Below, in pieces: positions 1 through 8,951 of a DNA stretch of 64,000 bases. A program made the translations under genes and the position numbers. Below the pieces are notes generated by a model. It was not told the origin of the DNA, made no database searches, and was given only the letters and a program-made list of their open reading frames with translations. Numbering within the stretch: position 1 is the stretch's first letter; the number at the start of each line of letters is the position of its first letter. The stretch comes from Kitasatospora atroaurantiaca (GTDB lineage Bacteria; Actinomycetota; Actinomycetes; Streptomycetales; Streptomycetaceae), in contig NZ_VIVR01000001.1 of assembly GCF_007828955.1 (NCBI RefSeq), positions 248,001-312,000 of the forward strand, read 5' to 3'.

Positions 1-167
1 ATGGAGTGGGTGCACAGCACCTTGTACGCTTCGGGGTCCGAGCGGCGTTCCAGCAGCGCGACGCGGACACCGCGTCGAGCGAGCAAGATCGCTGCGGCGC
101 TGCCGGCGAGGCTGGCTCCACTGATGATGACGTCGTAGTCGTATCCCGCGCTCTCAGGCCTGGTCAT
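1..167 (-). CDS. FAD-dependent oxidoreductase, N-terminal fragment (cut by window edge)
   Basis: The gene reads leftward and only its first 55 codons lie in the window. The translation has the start of a Rossmann fold: YDYDVIISGASLAGSAAA, a beta strand followed by the GxSxxGxxxA dinucleotide-binding turn, then RGVRVALLER, the second strand ending in the acidic residue (Glu) that typically binds the FAD ribose. This is the usual N-terminus of group A flavoprotein monooxygenases and geranylgeranyl-reductase-like proteins. The ATG at 165-167 is chosen because AAGGGAG lies about 11 nt upstream. Substrate cannot be inferred without the rest of the protein. Confidence 0.75.
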   Translation of the reverse strand, partial: MTRPESAGYDYDVIISGASLAGSAAAILLARRGVRVALLERRSDPEAYKVLCTHS

Positions 168-620
168 GCGCTGATCGCTCCCTTCGGGGTGTGGTGCCGT
201 TCGTGGGAGTGGTGCAGTGCCAGTGCTGTCAGGAACATGAGCAGTTGTCAAGAGTTGTGGATCGGGTGATGTTTGATCAGGCTGGAACGGCCCCGTCCGT
301 GCGTTCGACCAGGGCGCCGTTCTCGAACCTCGCGCCGGAGCCGTCAGGACCTGTCCCGACGAAGCCCCGCTGCAGACTCCGCCCTGCCACAACGACCGCT
401 GCTCACGCGCGCGTGACGCAACCGGGCCGCCCTGGCCGTCAGGAAGCGCTGCTCAGGGATGCTGGTGGTACGGGCCGCCGCAGCGCGGTAGTGGACGAGC
501 GCGGACGGGAGGTCGCCCGCCATCTCCAACGGGTGTGCCCGCACCGCGTGCACGCGGTGGTGACCGACCAGCGGCCCGCCGTCCGCCGTCCGCGTCGAGA
601 CCGTCCTGTTGTTTCCTGGG
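168..620. other. Intergenic region, no gene recognised
   Basis: About 450 bases with no convincing coding sequence on either strand; the open frames here lack family motifs and ribosome binding sites. The minus strand has TTGACA at 246-251, a possible -35 for the flavoprotein gene at 1-167, but no good -10 follows at 17-18 bp. Confidence 0.5.
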
Positions 621-709
621 CGGAGAAGGCAGGATTCGAACCTGCGCGGGCTTGCACCCGACCGGAGCCAGAACCCCGGTCCCCGATAAACCACTCCGGG
701 CACCTCTCC
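621..709 (-). tRNA. Class II (serine-like) tRNA with abnormal anticodon arm
   Basis: Read on the minus strand from 709. A 7-bp acceptor stem (GGAGAGG with CTTCTCC, one G-U) is followed by TG, a D arm with CCC/GGG stem and a GG-containing loop, a long variable arm (CGGG/CCCG), and a perfect T arm (GCAGG-TTCGAAT-CCTGC). The discriminator is G, as in tRNA-Ser; no CCA is encoded, as is common in streptomycetes. The anticodon arm is not standard: ACCGG pairs with CCGGT and leaves a 10-nt loop, or seven pairs leave a 6-nt loop. No normal 7-nt loop can be drawn, so the anticodon is unresolved. It may be a diverged, nonstandard or pseudo tRNA. Confidence 0.55.
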
Positions 710-860
710 CAACGGAACGAACCCCCCTCGCGCACGCTGCGGGCCGTCCCCTGTGCGGCGAGGCCCCGGTTCTCGCTGGCCCCTCCTCACACCCATGACT
801 ATTCCCCAGAGCCCTGACACCGCACTGACCCGGCGCTGACCCCACAGCCCCGCGTGCTGT

Positions 861-889
861 CCGGGGGGCGCGCGATGCGCGTCCCCCGG
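861..889 (-). terminator. Hairpin terminator of the ABC transporter operon
   Basis: A 12-bp stem with one G-U pair (861-872 with 878-889) and a 5-nt loop lies 9 nt beyond the stop codon of the permease gene. There is no U tract, which is common for actinomycete terminators. Confidence 0.6.
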
Positions 890-897
890 AGGCGGGT

Positions 898-1752
898 TCA
901 GACGTCGCGGCGCCGCACCACGATCAGCGCGAGGACGATCGCGACCAGCGGCCACAGCGCGTACACGACCCAGGACCCGGCGATCGTGGCGTAGTGGAAG
1001 CCGTCACCGGGAGCCGGCCCCCAGTTCTGGACCAGGCGCTTCCAGGCGGTGCCGACCATCGCGTGGTTGAGGTCGGCGGACCACCGCCTGCCGGACGAGA
1101 AGAGCAGCGGCAGCATCAGAAGGGTGAAGGCGCAGGTGACCATGCCGGCCGCGCTGTGCCGGATCAGGACGCCGATGCCCAGGCCGATCAGGGCGCAGAC
1201 AGGGGCCAGCAGCGCGGATGCCACCAGGGCCCGGAGCACACCGGGGTGGGTGAACGAGACCCCGGCGTGACGCCCGTTCAGAATGGCCTGGGAGACGGCG
1301 AACGACCCGGTGGCGATGACCGTGCCGAGCACGGTCCAGAGTGCGGTGACGACGGCCGCCTTGGCCAGCACCACCGAGCCGCGGGCGGGGACGGCCACCG
1401 TGGTGGTACAGATCAGACCGCTGCTGTACTCGCTGACGACGGCAAGCGCGCCGATACTGCCGGCAACGAGCATCAGCGTCATGTACCCGGCCGGCGGATA
1501 GGCGTCGAACGGCAGGAACTCCGCGAGCTGCCTGGCGCCCGGGCCGGTGTTCGCGAGGTTGTCGGAGTCCGCCAGCGCCGCCGCCGCGGAGGACCCGATC
1601 ACGAACAGCGTGGTGAGGATGAGCGTCCACTGGGTGGAGCGCAGCGACCGCATCTTGATCCACTCCGAGGCGAGCAGGTCGCTGAAGCGGGCCGGCGGCT
1701 CGGCGACGGGCGCGGCCGAGGGCACGGGAACGCGGGAGGCGAGAGTGGTCAT
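898..1752 (-). CDS. ABC-2 type transporter permease
   Basis: A 284-residue membrane protein with a short N-terminal cytosolic stretch (LLASEWIKMRSLRSTQW is the characteristic amphipathic start of ABC-2 permeases) followed by about six hydrophobic segments and a basic C-terminus (VVRRRDV). It would form the membrane channel for the ATPase encoded by the upstream gene, whose stop overlaps this ATG by 4 bp (ATGA), so the two are translationally coupled. Substrate is unknown; pairs of this kind next to a NarL-type two-component system often act in efflux or envelope-stress resistance, and the divergent kinase/regulator genes fit that. Start chosen by the overlap. Confidence 0.85.
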   Translation of the reverse strand: MTTLASRVPVPSAAPVAEPPARFSDLLASEWIKMRSLRSTQWTLILTTLFVIGSSAAAALADSDNLANTGPGARQLAEFLPFDAYPPAGYMTLMLVAGSIGALAVVSEYSSGLICTTTVAVPARGSVVLAKAAVVTALWTVLGTVIATGSFAVSQAILNGRHAGVSFTHPGVLRALVASALLAPVCALIGLGIGVLIRHSAAGMVTCAFTLLMLPLLFSSGRRWSADLNHAMVGTAWKRLVQNWGPAPGDGFHYATIAGSWVVYALWPLVAIVLALIVVRRRDV

Positions 1753-2669
1753 CGGGCTTCTCCTGCCAGGTATTCGACGCTGTCGGCGGTCAGTTCCATG
1801 AACGCCTCCTCCAGCGAGGCGCTTCGGGTGGTCAGTTCCTGCAGCTGGATCCCGTGCTCGAAGGCGAGCGCTCCGATCCGGTCTGCGGGCAGTCCGGTCA
1901 CGGCGAGCCTCTCCGCTCCCGCCGAGCCCTCCGGTTCGACGGCCGCGCCGGCTGCCGTGAGCAGCGCCGTCAGCTCGGCGGCCTGCGGCGTGCGCACCAG
2001 GACGCTGGGACGGGTGCTTCGGGCGGCGAAGCTCCGTACGGACTCGGCGGCGATGAGCCGGCCCTGGCCGATGACGACGAGGTGGTCGGCGGTGTTCTCC
2101 ATCTCCGCCATCAGGTGGCTGGAGAGGAAGACCGTGCGGCCCTCGGCGGCCAGACGGCGGAACAGCCGGCGTACCCAGAGCACTCCTTCCGGGTCCATGC
2201 CGTTGATCGGCTCGTCGAACACCAGCACCGGTGGGTCGCCGAGCAGTGCGGCGGCGATGCCGAGCCGCTGCTTCATCCCGAGCGAGAACCCGCCGATCCG
2301 GCGCCGGGCCGCCTCGGCCAGGCCGACCTCCTGCAGCACCTCCCCCACCCGGCGCAGCGGGATGCCGTTGCTGCGGGCCAGGGCGGACAGGTGCACCGTG
2401 GCGCTGCGCCCGCCGTGGACCTGGCCCGCGTCGAGGAGGGCGCCGACGTGGCGCAGGCCGCGCGGGTGGTGGTGGAAGGGGATGCCGTGGACGGTGGCGG
2501 TGCCTTCGGTGGGCCGGTCCAGGCCGAGGATCATCCGCAGCGTGGTGGTCTTGCCGGCTCCGTTGGGTCCGAGGAATCCGGTGACCTGGCCGGGCCGGAC
2601 GGTGAAGGACAGGTGGTCGACGGCGGTCCTGCCGCCGTAGTTCTTGGTGAGTTCGTTGACTTCGATCAC
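1749..2669 (-). CDS. ABC transporter ATP-binding protein
   Basis: A 306-residue ATPase that would power export with the neighbouring ABC-2 permease. Walker A is GPNGAGKTT at residues 34-42, the signature region is FSLGMKQRLGIA, Walker B is LVFDEPINGMDP, and the H-loop is SSHLMAEME. The roughly 80-residue C-terminal tail is typical of DrrA/BcrA-type drug or lantibiotic exporters. A GTG start at 2667-2669 is proposed because the conserved beginning (IEVNELTKNYGG) follows at once; no strong ribosome binding site is visible. Divergent from the two-component system, with 132 bp between them. Confidence 0.88.
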   Translation of the reverse strand: MIEVNELTKNYGGRTAVDHLSFTVRPGQVTGFLGPNGAGKTTTLRMILGLDRPTEGTATVHGIPFHHHPRGLRHVGALLDAGQVHGGRSATVHLSALARSNGIPLRRVGEVLQEVGLAEAARRRIGGFSLGMKQRLGIAAALLGDPPVLVFDEPINGMDPEGVLWVRRLFRRLAAEGRTVFLSSHLMAEMENTADHLVVIGQGRLIAAESVRSFAARSTRPSVLVRTPQAAELTALLTAAGAAVEPEGSAGAERLAVTGLPADRIGALAFEHGIQLQELTTRSASLEEAFMELTADSVEYLAGEAR

Positions 2670-2801
2670 AACGCCAACCCTGCCGGGCGGGCCCCGCACG
2701 GGCATGGGGCCGAGGGTGGCAATCGCGCGGACACCACTGGCCCGTGGGCTTACACCTGCGGGCTGATGTCTCGTCGGGCAACGGCCGGTTAAGGTCACGG
2801 C

Positions 2802-3998
2802 ATGGACGCCACCTCGACCACCCCGTCTCCGGAACGTACGTCGCCGAGGACGAGAAGATGGCTCATGGCCTGGGGCGGCGGTGCCCTGTACGTCGTCGTG
2901 CTGACGCTGTTGGTCGGGGGCGCGCCGGGGGGAGGCTCCGCGACGCTCCGGGCCGTCGAGTCGATGCTGGCCGCGGGTCTGCTCGTCGCTCTGCTCCGGC
3001 GGACGCCGCTGCCGGCCCTGGCCCTGACGCTGCTCGGGTCCCTCTGCGCGGCGTTCCTGAGCAAGGACTTCAGCCAGAGCCGGTTCCTGTCGTTCCTGGC
3101 GGTGGATGTCGCCCTGGGCCTCATCGTCGCCACCCGGACCTGGCGGGTCTCGGCTCCTGCGGTCGCCGTGACGTTCGTCGTGCAGGCCACGAGCATCGCC
3201 GCGCTCTCCCACGGTCCGTACGAGCTGACCGGCTCCGGCGTGATCGCCCTCCTGGCGATGGCCAGCTCCTGCATGGTCGGCCTGCTGGTCCGCGAGCGCC
3301 GCGAGCACGCGGTGGCGCTGCGTTCGCAGGAGGTGGCCGAGGCCGTGACCGCCGAACGGCTGCGGATTGCCCGAGAGTTGCACGACATGGTCGCGCACAG
3401 CATCGGCATCATCGCCATCCAGGCCGGGGTGGGCAGTCGGGTCATCGAGACGCAGCCCGCAGAGGCCCGCGAGGCGCTTCGGGCCATCGAGGCCACCAGC
3501 AGGGAGACCCTGTCGGGCCTTCGGCGCACGCTGGTGGCGCTTCGTCAGGCCGACCCGGACGCGGCCTCGGGGCAGGCACCGCTCGCTCCCGCGCCGGGCC
3601 TCGCGGACATCGACCGGCTGACGGCGGCGACTGCGGACGCGGGGGTTGGCGTCGAGGTGCGGTGGGGCGGGGAGCGGCGTCAACTACCGGCCGACATCGA
3701 GCTGTCCGCCTACCGTATCGTGCAGGAGGCGGTGACCAACGTGGTCCGCCACGCCGGCACCGGGCACTGCCGGGTGGCCATCGACTACGGGGAGGAGGAG
3801 CTGTCCGTGGAGATCGTCGACGACGGGCACGGGACGGCGGGCGCAACGGGCGCGGGATTCGGTGTGACCGGCATGCGGGAGCGCGTCAGCCTGCTGCACG
3901 GGCGCTTCAGCGCCGGACCGCGTCCCGAGGGCGGCTTCCGGGTGGCGGCCGTTCTTCCGCTGCCCGACCTGAACGCGGCTCAGGCGGAGGTCCGATGA
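2802..3998 (+). CDS. Two-component sensor histidine kinase (NarL/DesK type)
   Basis: A 398-residue membrane kinase. Residues 22-165 hold four to six hydrophobic segments with very short loops, so it probably senses the membrane or a lipophilic ligand rather than using a large external domain. The dimerisation/phosphoacceptor helix follows, with RELHDMVAHS at 191-200 and His194 as the predicted phosphorylation site (HisKA_3). A HATPase domain fills the C-terminus (YRIVQEAVTNVVRHAG as the N box, then DDGHGT and GFGVTGMRER). The stop overlaps the regulator ATG by 4 bp. The divergent ABC transporter is the likely target. Confidence 0.9.
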   Translation: MDATSTTPSPERTSPRTRRWLMAWGGGALYVVVLTLLVGGAPGGGSATLRAVESMLAAGLLVALLRRTPLPALALTLLGSLCAAFLSKDFSQSRFLSFLAVDVALGLIVATRTWRVSAPAVAVTFVVQATSIAALSHGPYELTGSGVIALLAMASSCMVGLLVRERREHAVALRSQEVAEAVTAERLRIARELHDMVAHSIGIIAIQAGVGSRVIETQPAEAREALRAIEATSRETLSGLRRTLVALRQADPDAASGQAPLAPAPGLADIDRLTAATADAGVGVEVRWGGERRQLPADIELSAYRIVQEAVTNVVRHAGTGHCRVAIDYGEEELSVEIVDDGHGTAGATGAGFGVTGMRERVSLLHGRFSAGPRPEGGFRVAAVLPLPDLNAAQAEVR

Positions 3999-4657
3999 CC
4001 GTCCGTGTCGTGCTCGCCGACGACCAGCCCCTGGTGCGGTCCGGTCTGCGCGTGCTGATGGCCGACAGCCCCGACCTGGACGTCGTCGGTGAGGCCGCGA
4101 CGGGCGCGGAGGCGGTCCGGTTGGTCAGGGACCTCTGCCCCGATGTGGTGGTGATGGACATCCGGATGCCCGGCATGGACGGGATCGAGGCCACACGCCT
4201 GATCACGGCCGGTCCGGGGACGACGCGCGTCCTCGTCCTGACCACCTTCGACGAGGACGACCACGTCTACGGCGCACTCCGCGCCGGTGCCGGCGGCTTC
4301 GCTGTCAAGGACATGGCCCTGGACGACATCCTCGCGGCGGTCCGCGTGGTAGCCGCCGGCGACGCCCTGATCGCGCCGGGGGTGACGCGCCGTCTGATCG
4401 CGGACTTCGTCCGACAGCCCGTGCCTGCCCCCGAGCGCTCTCTGCGACCGGTCGAGGGCATCACCGAGCGGGAACGGGAAGTGCTGACCCTGGTCGGACG
4501 CGGCCTCTCGAACAGCGAGATCGCGGACGACCTCTTCATCTCGGTGGCCACCGCCAAGTCACACGTGGCGCGGCTGTTCACCAAACTGGGCGCGCGCGAC
4601 CGGGTGCAACTCGTGATCACCGCCTTCGAGATGGGGCTGGTCACACCGGGCCGCTGA
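3995..4657 (+). CDS. LuxR/NarL-family response regulator
   Basis: A 220-residue DNA-binding regulator, partner of the kinase just upstream (ATGA overlap). The receiver domain has the acidic pair DD at 9-10, the phosphoacceptor Asp55 in VVVMDIRMPGMDG, and the conserved Thr and Lys (LVLTTF, VKDMAL). The C-terminal LuxR helix-turn-helix is ITEREREVLTLVGRG through NSEIADDLFISVATAKSH. It is convergent with the carbonic anhydrase gene, only 13 bp away. Confidence 0.92.
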   Translation: MTVRVVLADDQPLVRSGLRVLMADSPDLDVVGEAATGAEAVRLVRDLCPDVVVMDIRMPGMDGIEATRLITAGPGTTRVLVLTTFDEDDHVYGALRAGAGGFAVKDMALDDILAAVRVVAAGDALIAPGVTRRLIADFVRQPVPAPERSLRPVEGITEREREVLTLVGRGLSNSEIADDLFISVATAKSHVARLFTKLGARDRVQLVITAFEMGLVTPGR

Positions 4658-4670
4658 CCGCGTCCGGGCG

Positions 4671-5213
4671 TCAGGCCTTCCCCGTGGCCTCCGCCACGGC
4701 CTCCGCGTGTGCCTGAGCCAGCATCAGATATCCCTCGCCGTTGACCTTGATCCCCGCGCGCTCCTCCTCCGTCAGCTCGCGCCGGACCTTGCCGGGGACC
4801 CCGGCCACCAGTGAGCCCGGCGGCACCTGGAGACCCTGCGGCAGGACGGCACCGGCCGCGATCAGCGATCCGGCGCCCACGCGGGCACCGTTGAGGACGA
4901 CGGACCCCATCCCGACCAGGACGTCGTCCTCCACCGTGCAGCCGTGCAGGACGGCGTTGTGGCCGACCGTGACCCTGTCCCCCACCACCAGCGGGAAGCC
5001 GGGGTCGGCGTGCAGCGTGCAGTTGTCCTGGATGTTGCTGCCCGCACCCACCGTGACGGTCCCCGAGTCGCCGCGCAGCACCGCGCCGTACCAGATGCTC
5101 GTACGCTCGCCCACGCCGACCGATCCGACCACCACGGCGTTCGGTGCGACGAAGGCCGTCGGGTGGATGTCGGGCGTCAGGCCCGCGACGGCGGCGATCA
5201 GTGGTTCTGCCAT
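4671..5213 (-). CDS. Gamma-carbonic anhydrase family protein
   Basis: A 180-residue left-handed beta-helix protein built of hexapeptide repeats (for example VVGDRV, TVGHNA, VLHGCT, LVGMGS). Three histidines at the canonical metal positions (His68 in TLHAD, His85 and His90 in VTVGHNAVLHGC) support a trimeric zinc or iron enzyme that hydrates CO2; many members of this YrdA/PaaY/CaiE-like family have other or unproven activities. Length fits the family (170-200). Monocistronic and convergent with the response regulator; the 174-bp gap to the M1 peptidase must hold two divergent promoters. Confidence 0.88.
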   Translation of the reverse strand: MAEPLIAAVAGLTPDIHPTAFVAPNAVVVGSVGVGERTSIWYGAVLRGDSGTVTVGAGSNIQDNCTLHADPGFPLVVGDRVTVGHNAVLHGCTVEDDVLVGMGSVVLNGARVGAGSLIAAGAVLPQGLQVPPGSLVAGVPGKVRRELTEEERAGIKVNGEGYLMLAQAHAEAVAEATGKA

Positions 5214-5387
5214 GGTGTTCTCTCCCTCGGTCTGGCCGTACGTACGTCTGCCCTAGGAGATCACACTCCGCACCTCCACTTCCTAGCATGAACATTTCAT
5301 AACGAGGCGCGTGAACCCGGTTACCGAGCCGCGGATCCGACCTACCGTCAGGTTTGTTCCGTCCACCAACCGCACCGGAGGACCCCC

Positions 5388-6893
5388 GTGCGCAAGAGGA
5401 TGATCGTCTCCGCCGTCAGCGCGGCGCTCCTGCTGCTGGCGAACCCGGCGTCAGCGGCGTCGGCGACCCCGGGCGACCCGGGCATCGGCGACCCGTACTA
5501 CCCGACGTACGGCAACGGCGGCTACGACGTGTCGCACTACGACCTGCGGCTCAAGTACCAGCCGGCCACCGACCAGCTCGAAGGCACGGCGACCATCCTC
5601 GCCACCGCCACCCAGAACCTCTCGCGCTTCAACCTCGACTTCGCCCTTGACGTCAGCGAGGTGCTGGTCAACGGCCGCAAGGCCGCCTTCGCGGCCACCG
5701 GCGAGCAGGAGCTGGAGGTCACCCCCGCCGCGCCGCTGGCCAAGGGCGCGCAGGCCACCGTGGTCGTACGCTACTCGGGCATCCCGTCCAAGGTCGTCCG
5801 CTACGGCTTCACCGCCTGGTTGCGTACGCCCGACGGCGGCGTGGCCGCCGGGGAGCCCGAGTCGGCCTGGTGGTGGTTCCCGAGCAACGACCACCCCGCC
5901 GACAAGGCCACCTTCGACGTCTCGGTCCTCGTCCCGGACGGCACGCAGGCGATCAGCAACGGCGTGCTGGTCTCGCAGAGCTCCAAGCTCGGTTGGACGC
6001 GCTACAACTGGCGCGAGAACAAGCCGCAGGCCACCTACCTCGCGACCATCGCCATCGGGAAGTTCGACGTCTCGACCGAGACCACGGCCGGCGGCCTGCC
6101 GGTCGTCAACGCGTACAGCAAGGACCTCGGCGACAACGACGGCGCCGCGCGGGCGAGCGTCCAGCGCACGGGCGAGATCGTCGACTGGCTGAGCACCCTC
6201 TTCGGCCCGTACCCGTTCAGCGCGGTCGGCGGGTACGTCCCGAACGTGCGCACCGGGTACGCCCTGGAGACGCAGACCCGGGTCTTCTACAGCCCCCGGC
6301 AGTTCGCCGGCGGTTCCAACACCTCGGTGGTCGTCCACGAGCTGGCCCACCAGTGGTACGGCGACAGCGTCTCACTGGAGCGCTGGAGCGACATCTGGCT
6401 CAACGAGGGCTTCGCCCGGTACGCCCAGTGGCTCTGGTCCGAGCACGAGAACGAGGGCACGGCACAGGAGCTCGCCGACTACGTCTACGCCGTCCACCCG
6501 GCCGACGACGCCTTCTGGACCGTCAAGCCGGGCGATCCGGGCCCCGACAACCAGTTCGACCTCGCCGTCTACGACCGGGGCGCGCTCGCCGTCCAGGCGC
6601 TGCGCAACGCGGTCGGCGACGAGAAGTTCTTCGAGATCCTGAAGGCCTGGCCCACCGAGCACCGGTACGGCAACGCGACCCTCGCCCAGTTCCAGGACCT
6701 CGCCGAGCGGATCTCCGGCCAGAAGCTCGGCGACCTGCTGCAGGTCTGGCTCTTGACCGCAGCCAAGCCGGCCAACCCCACCACGGCCCCGGCAGCCGGC
6801 CTCGCGGCAGCGGCAACCGCTCCGGTGCACGAGCCACGCTCGTGGAAGCAGATCCAGGCGACCAACAGCCTCCACGAGCACCACGTCGGCTGA
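5388..6893 (+). CDS. Secreted M1-family zinc aminopeptidase
   Basis: A 501-residue secreted metallopeptidase. The N-terminus MRKRMIVSAVSAALLLLANPASA is a Sec signal peptide with cleavage near residue 23-25. The beta-saddle domain follows, then the catalytic site: VVHELAHQWYGD gives HExxH at His317-Glu318-His321, and the third zinc ligand is Glu340 in NEGFARY. It lacks the long C-terminal helical domain of aminopeptidase N and is therefore a short M1 form, like several Streptomyces secreted enzymes. GTG start at 5388 with CGGAGGA upstream. It probably cleaves N-terminal residues from external peptides. Confidence 0.92.
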   Translation: MRKRMIVSAVSAALLLLANPASAASATPGDPGIGDPYYPTYGNGGYDVSHYDLRLKYQPATDQLEGTATILATATQNLSRFNLDFALDVSEVLVNGRKAAFAATGEQELEVTPAAPLAKGAQATVVVRYSGIPSKVVRYGFTAWLRTPDGGVAAGEPESAWWWFPSNDHPADKATFDVSVLVPDGTQAISNGVLVSQSSKLGWTRYNWRENKPQATYLATIAIGKFDVSTETTAGGLPVVNAYSKDLGDNDGAARASVQRTGEIVDWLSTLFGPYPFSAVGGYVPNVRTGYALETQTRVFYSPRQFAGGSNTSVVVHELAHQWYGDSVSLERWSDIWLNEGFARYAQWLWSEHENEGTAQELADYVYAVHPADDAFWTVKPGDPGPDNQFDLAVYDRGALAVQALRNAVGDEKFFEILKAWPTEHRYGNATLAQFQDLAERISGQKLGDLLQVWLLTAAKPANPTTAPAAGLAAAATAPVHEPRSWKQIQATNSLHEHHVG

Positions 6894-6973
6894 CTCATCG
6901 GCGAGCGGGCTACTGCCCTGATGAACCGTCAGCTTCTCTCTGGAAAGGCCGCGCTCCCCCGTGCATCCGCCGA

Positions 6974-7005
6974 CCGGCCGGGTCGCCATCTCGCCGCCCG
7001 GCCGG
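6974..7005 (+). terminator. Hairpin downstream of the M1 peptidase
   Basis: Perfect 9-bp inverted repeat (CCGGCCGGG with CCCGGCCGG) around a 13-nt loop, lying between two convergent genes, so it could stop transcription from either side. Confidence 0.5.
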
Positions 7006-7025
7006 CTGGCCCCCCTTCCGCCGAC

Positions 7026-7550
7026 CTACTGCGGGTGTGAGCCGTCCACGATCTCGGGATTGATCGTGTCGAAATACACGTGGTCCGTCGCAGGGGCAAA
7101 ATGGAACCTGCCCTCGTAGTGCGAGTTGGTGATGTGCTTGTCGTAGCCGGCGCTACTCACCCACTCGGCGTTCTTGGGCAGGAATTCCGCCAGTGCCTCC
7201 GGCAGCTGGGCCGGGGCGGAGGGCTCGAAGGCGTACCCCGGCGCACTGATGATCGACTTGACCGCGCCTGCAGGAAGGCGCGCGACCCCGACCACGCGGA
7301 TCCGCGGGTCCTGGTCCGGGAGCCACTCGCGGCCCGAGTCGTGCGGATTGTAGCCCAGCCAGTGCGGGTCGGACAACCGGCCTATCGCGAGGAACCTGCG
7401 CTGAAGTGGCTCAACGTCCGTCCTCACCTTCTTGCGCTCCGGGACAGCACCATCAGCAGTCGCCTCGTACACGCCGGCACCACCGGCCAGAACGACGAGC
7501 CCACCTAGCAACATCCACCCACGCCGGCTTACAACTCTCGGCTTCCCCAT
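7026..7550 (-). CDS. Membrane-anchored hypothetical protein
   Basis: A 174-residue protein not recognised as a family member. From the proposed ATG at 7550 it begins MGKPRVVSRRGWMLLGGLVV: a basic N-terminus then one hydrophobic helix (about residues 11-30), so it is probably anchored with the rest outside the cell. The outer part is soluble and rich in aromatic residues and Asp/Pro near the C-terminus. A longer frame continues upstream but its extra residues look non-coding. Convergent with the M1 peptidase gene. Confidence 0.55.
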   Translation of the reverse strand: MGKPRVVSRRGWMLLGGLVVLAGGAGVYEATADGAVPERKKVRTDVEPLQRRFLAIGRLSDPHWLGYNPHDSGREWLPDQDPRIRVVGVARLPAGAVKSIISAPGYAFEPSAPAQLPEALAEFLPKNAEWVSSAGYDKHITNSHYEGRFHFAPATDHVYFDTINPEIVDGSHPQ

Positions 7551-7789
7551 GTACTCCGCCCCCCACGTGTGCTTCGAAATCTCGATCCTAACGAGCAGAC
7601 GAGGGACTTGGTCCGCCAGCGGACGGTGGATCAGACCTGCACTCACACGTTGCGGGCATCAGCGCGATCGCCTCGCACGTGATCAGCGATCGGCGGGCGC
7701 CGCTGCAGCAATGACACGTACGAGCCGGACGGCACGGGCCCGGCGGCGTCCATCGCGACCGGCGAATGGTCCACTGGCTCATGACGTCG

Positions 7790-8671
7790 TCATTCAGATA
7801 CGTCACCGCCCGGTGCAACCGCGGTCCAGTACCCGGCGTCGGCCGGGGTGCGGTGCTGAAGATCCGTTCGAACCTGGACCGCCAGCTTGCGGGTCTCGCG
7901 CCGGTTGAGGGTGGCGCCGATCCCCGCCCCGACCAGGAACGGCAGCATGGAGGGCAGCTTACGCAGTGAACTACGGGTCAGCCGCTTGCTCACCTTGCGC
8001 CGCACCTCGGAGCCGACCGCCATCGCCGCGAGACCGGCGGGCCGGACCAGGAGCGAGCCGTCGATCCCCCGCCGGTTGGCCCAGGCCGTGACGTAGGCCG
8101 TGGCCCGTTGGGTCACATTGCCGGCGGCCGGCACGCCGTACACCTCGTGGAGCTCGGCGATCAGTTTGATCTCCACGGCCGCCACCGCCAGCGTCTCCGC
8201 CGCGATCTCCACCGGCAGCGCTGGCGGGACCGGCATCATCGCCGCCGCGCCGACTCCGGCACCGAGCGCACCGGAGGCCCGGCACGCGCCCGTGATCAGC
8301 CGGTCGGCGAGTTCCTCGGGCCCGGTGGCGTCCGGGTACTGGGCCCGGAGCGTGGCCAGCTTCCGGACGGGGATCCGCGGCGCGCTCTGGACCAGCCGCT
8401 CGGCGAGCGCCCGTCCGCCGTATCCCGCGCCCTTGGCGACGACGAGGCCGCCCCGGCCCAGCATCCGGGTGAGAGTGGACAGCAGCGCGGTGGCCCGTCG
8501 GCGGCCGTGCTCGCGGTACCAGGCCTGCCGGGCGGCCGGGGCGGCGTCCGGGAGGCTGCGTTCCATCTCGGTGGACAGCGCGGCGAGCTCCTCGGCCGCC
8601 TCCCCGGGAACTGCGGAGGAGTTGCTGAGGGGGTCGTCGCCGGACGGGCGGGGCCTGTGGGGAAGTCGCAT
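7790..8671 (-). CDS. EcsC-like conserved hypothetical protein
   Basis: A 293-residue protein with hydrophobic, small-residue-rich helices (for example GACRASGALGAGVGAAAMMP and LPFLVGAGIGATLNRRETRK) and the run EIAAETLAVAAVEIKLIAEL followed by HEVYG, which resembles the EcsC family, whose biochemical role is unknown. The N-terminal 50 residues are polar and the middle has a predicted amphipathic region, so it is probably a peripheral or integral membrane protein. Divergent from the secreted protein gene at 8952 across 280 bp that include an AT-rich patch (about 8800-8840). Confidence 0.5.
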   Translation of the reverse strand: MRLPHRPRPSGDDPLSNSSAVPGEAAEELAALSTEMERSLPDAAPAARQAWYREHGRRRATALLSTLTRMLGRGGLVVAKGAGYGGRALAERLVQSAPRIPVRKLATLRAQYPDATGPEELADRLITGACRASGALGAGVGAAAMMPVPPALPVEIAAETLAVAAVEIKLIAELHEVYGVPAAGNVTQRATAYVTAWANRRGIDGSLLVRPAGLAAMAVGSEVRRKVSKRLTRSSLRKLPSMLPFLVGAGIGATLNRRETRKLAVQVRTDLQHRTPADAGYWTAVAPGGDVSE

Positions 8672-8951
8672 GCTCTCCGCGTACCCGCCGGGAGCACCCG
8701 CAGTCCTCGGCGCGCCCGGTGCTTCACCCCTTTGGCGCGCCGCCGGCGCGTCCGCCTTCAGACGCAGCCCCGCTGATCATGTCGGAAACTTACGCACCTC
8801 TCGTTCATATTTTGCGCCTTCATATGGACTTCATTCAGCAGCGCTCATAGTCTCTCCTCGCTCGGCGGAATCCGCGCCACCCGCGCGCGAGAGCTCGACC
8901 CTGGCCCCCCACCCGGAGCACCTCACCGACCAGCAAGGATGTGCAGCCGCA

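Noticed and set aside
246..251. A single TTGACAA-like site near the left end as a member of the regulon.
   Set aside because: Only one unit is present, with no neighbouring repeat and no link to the cluster.
344..955. Long open frames over the tRNA and the intergenic region near the left end.
   Set aside because: They cross the tRNA and terminator and have no family motif or ribosome binding site; open frames are common by chance at this GC content.
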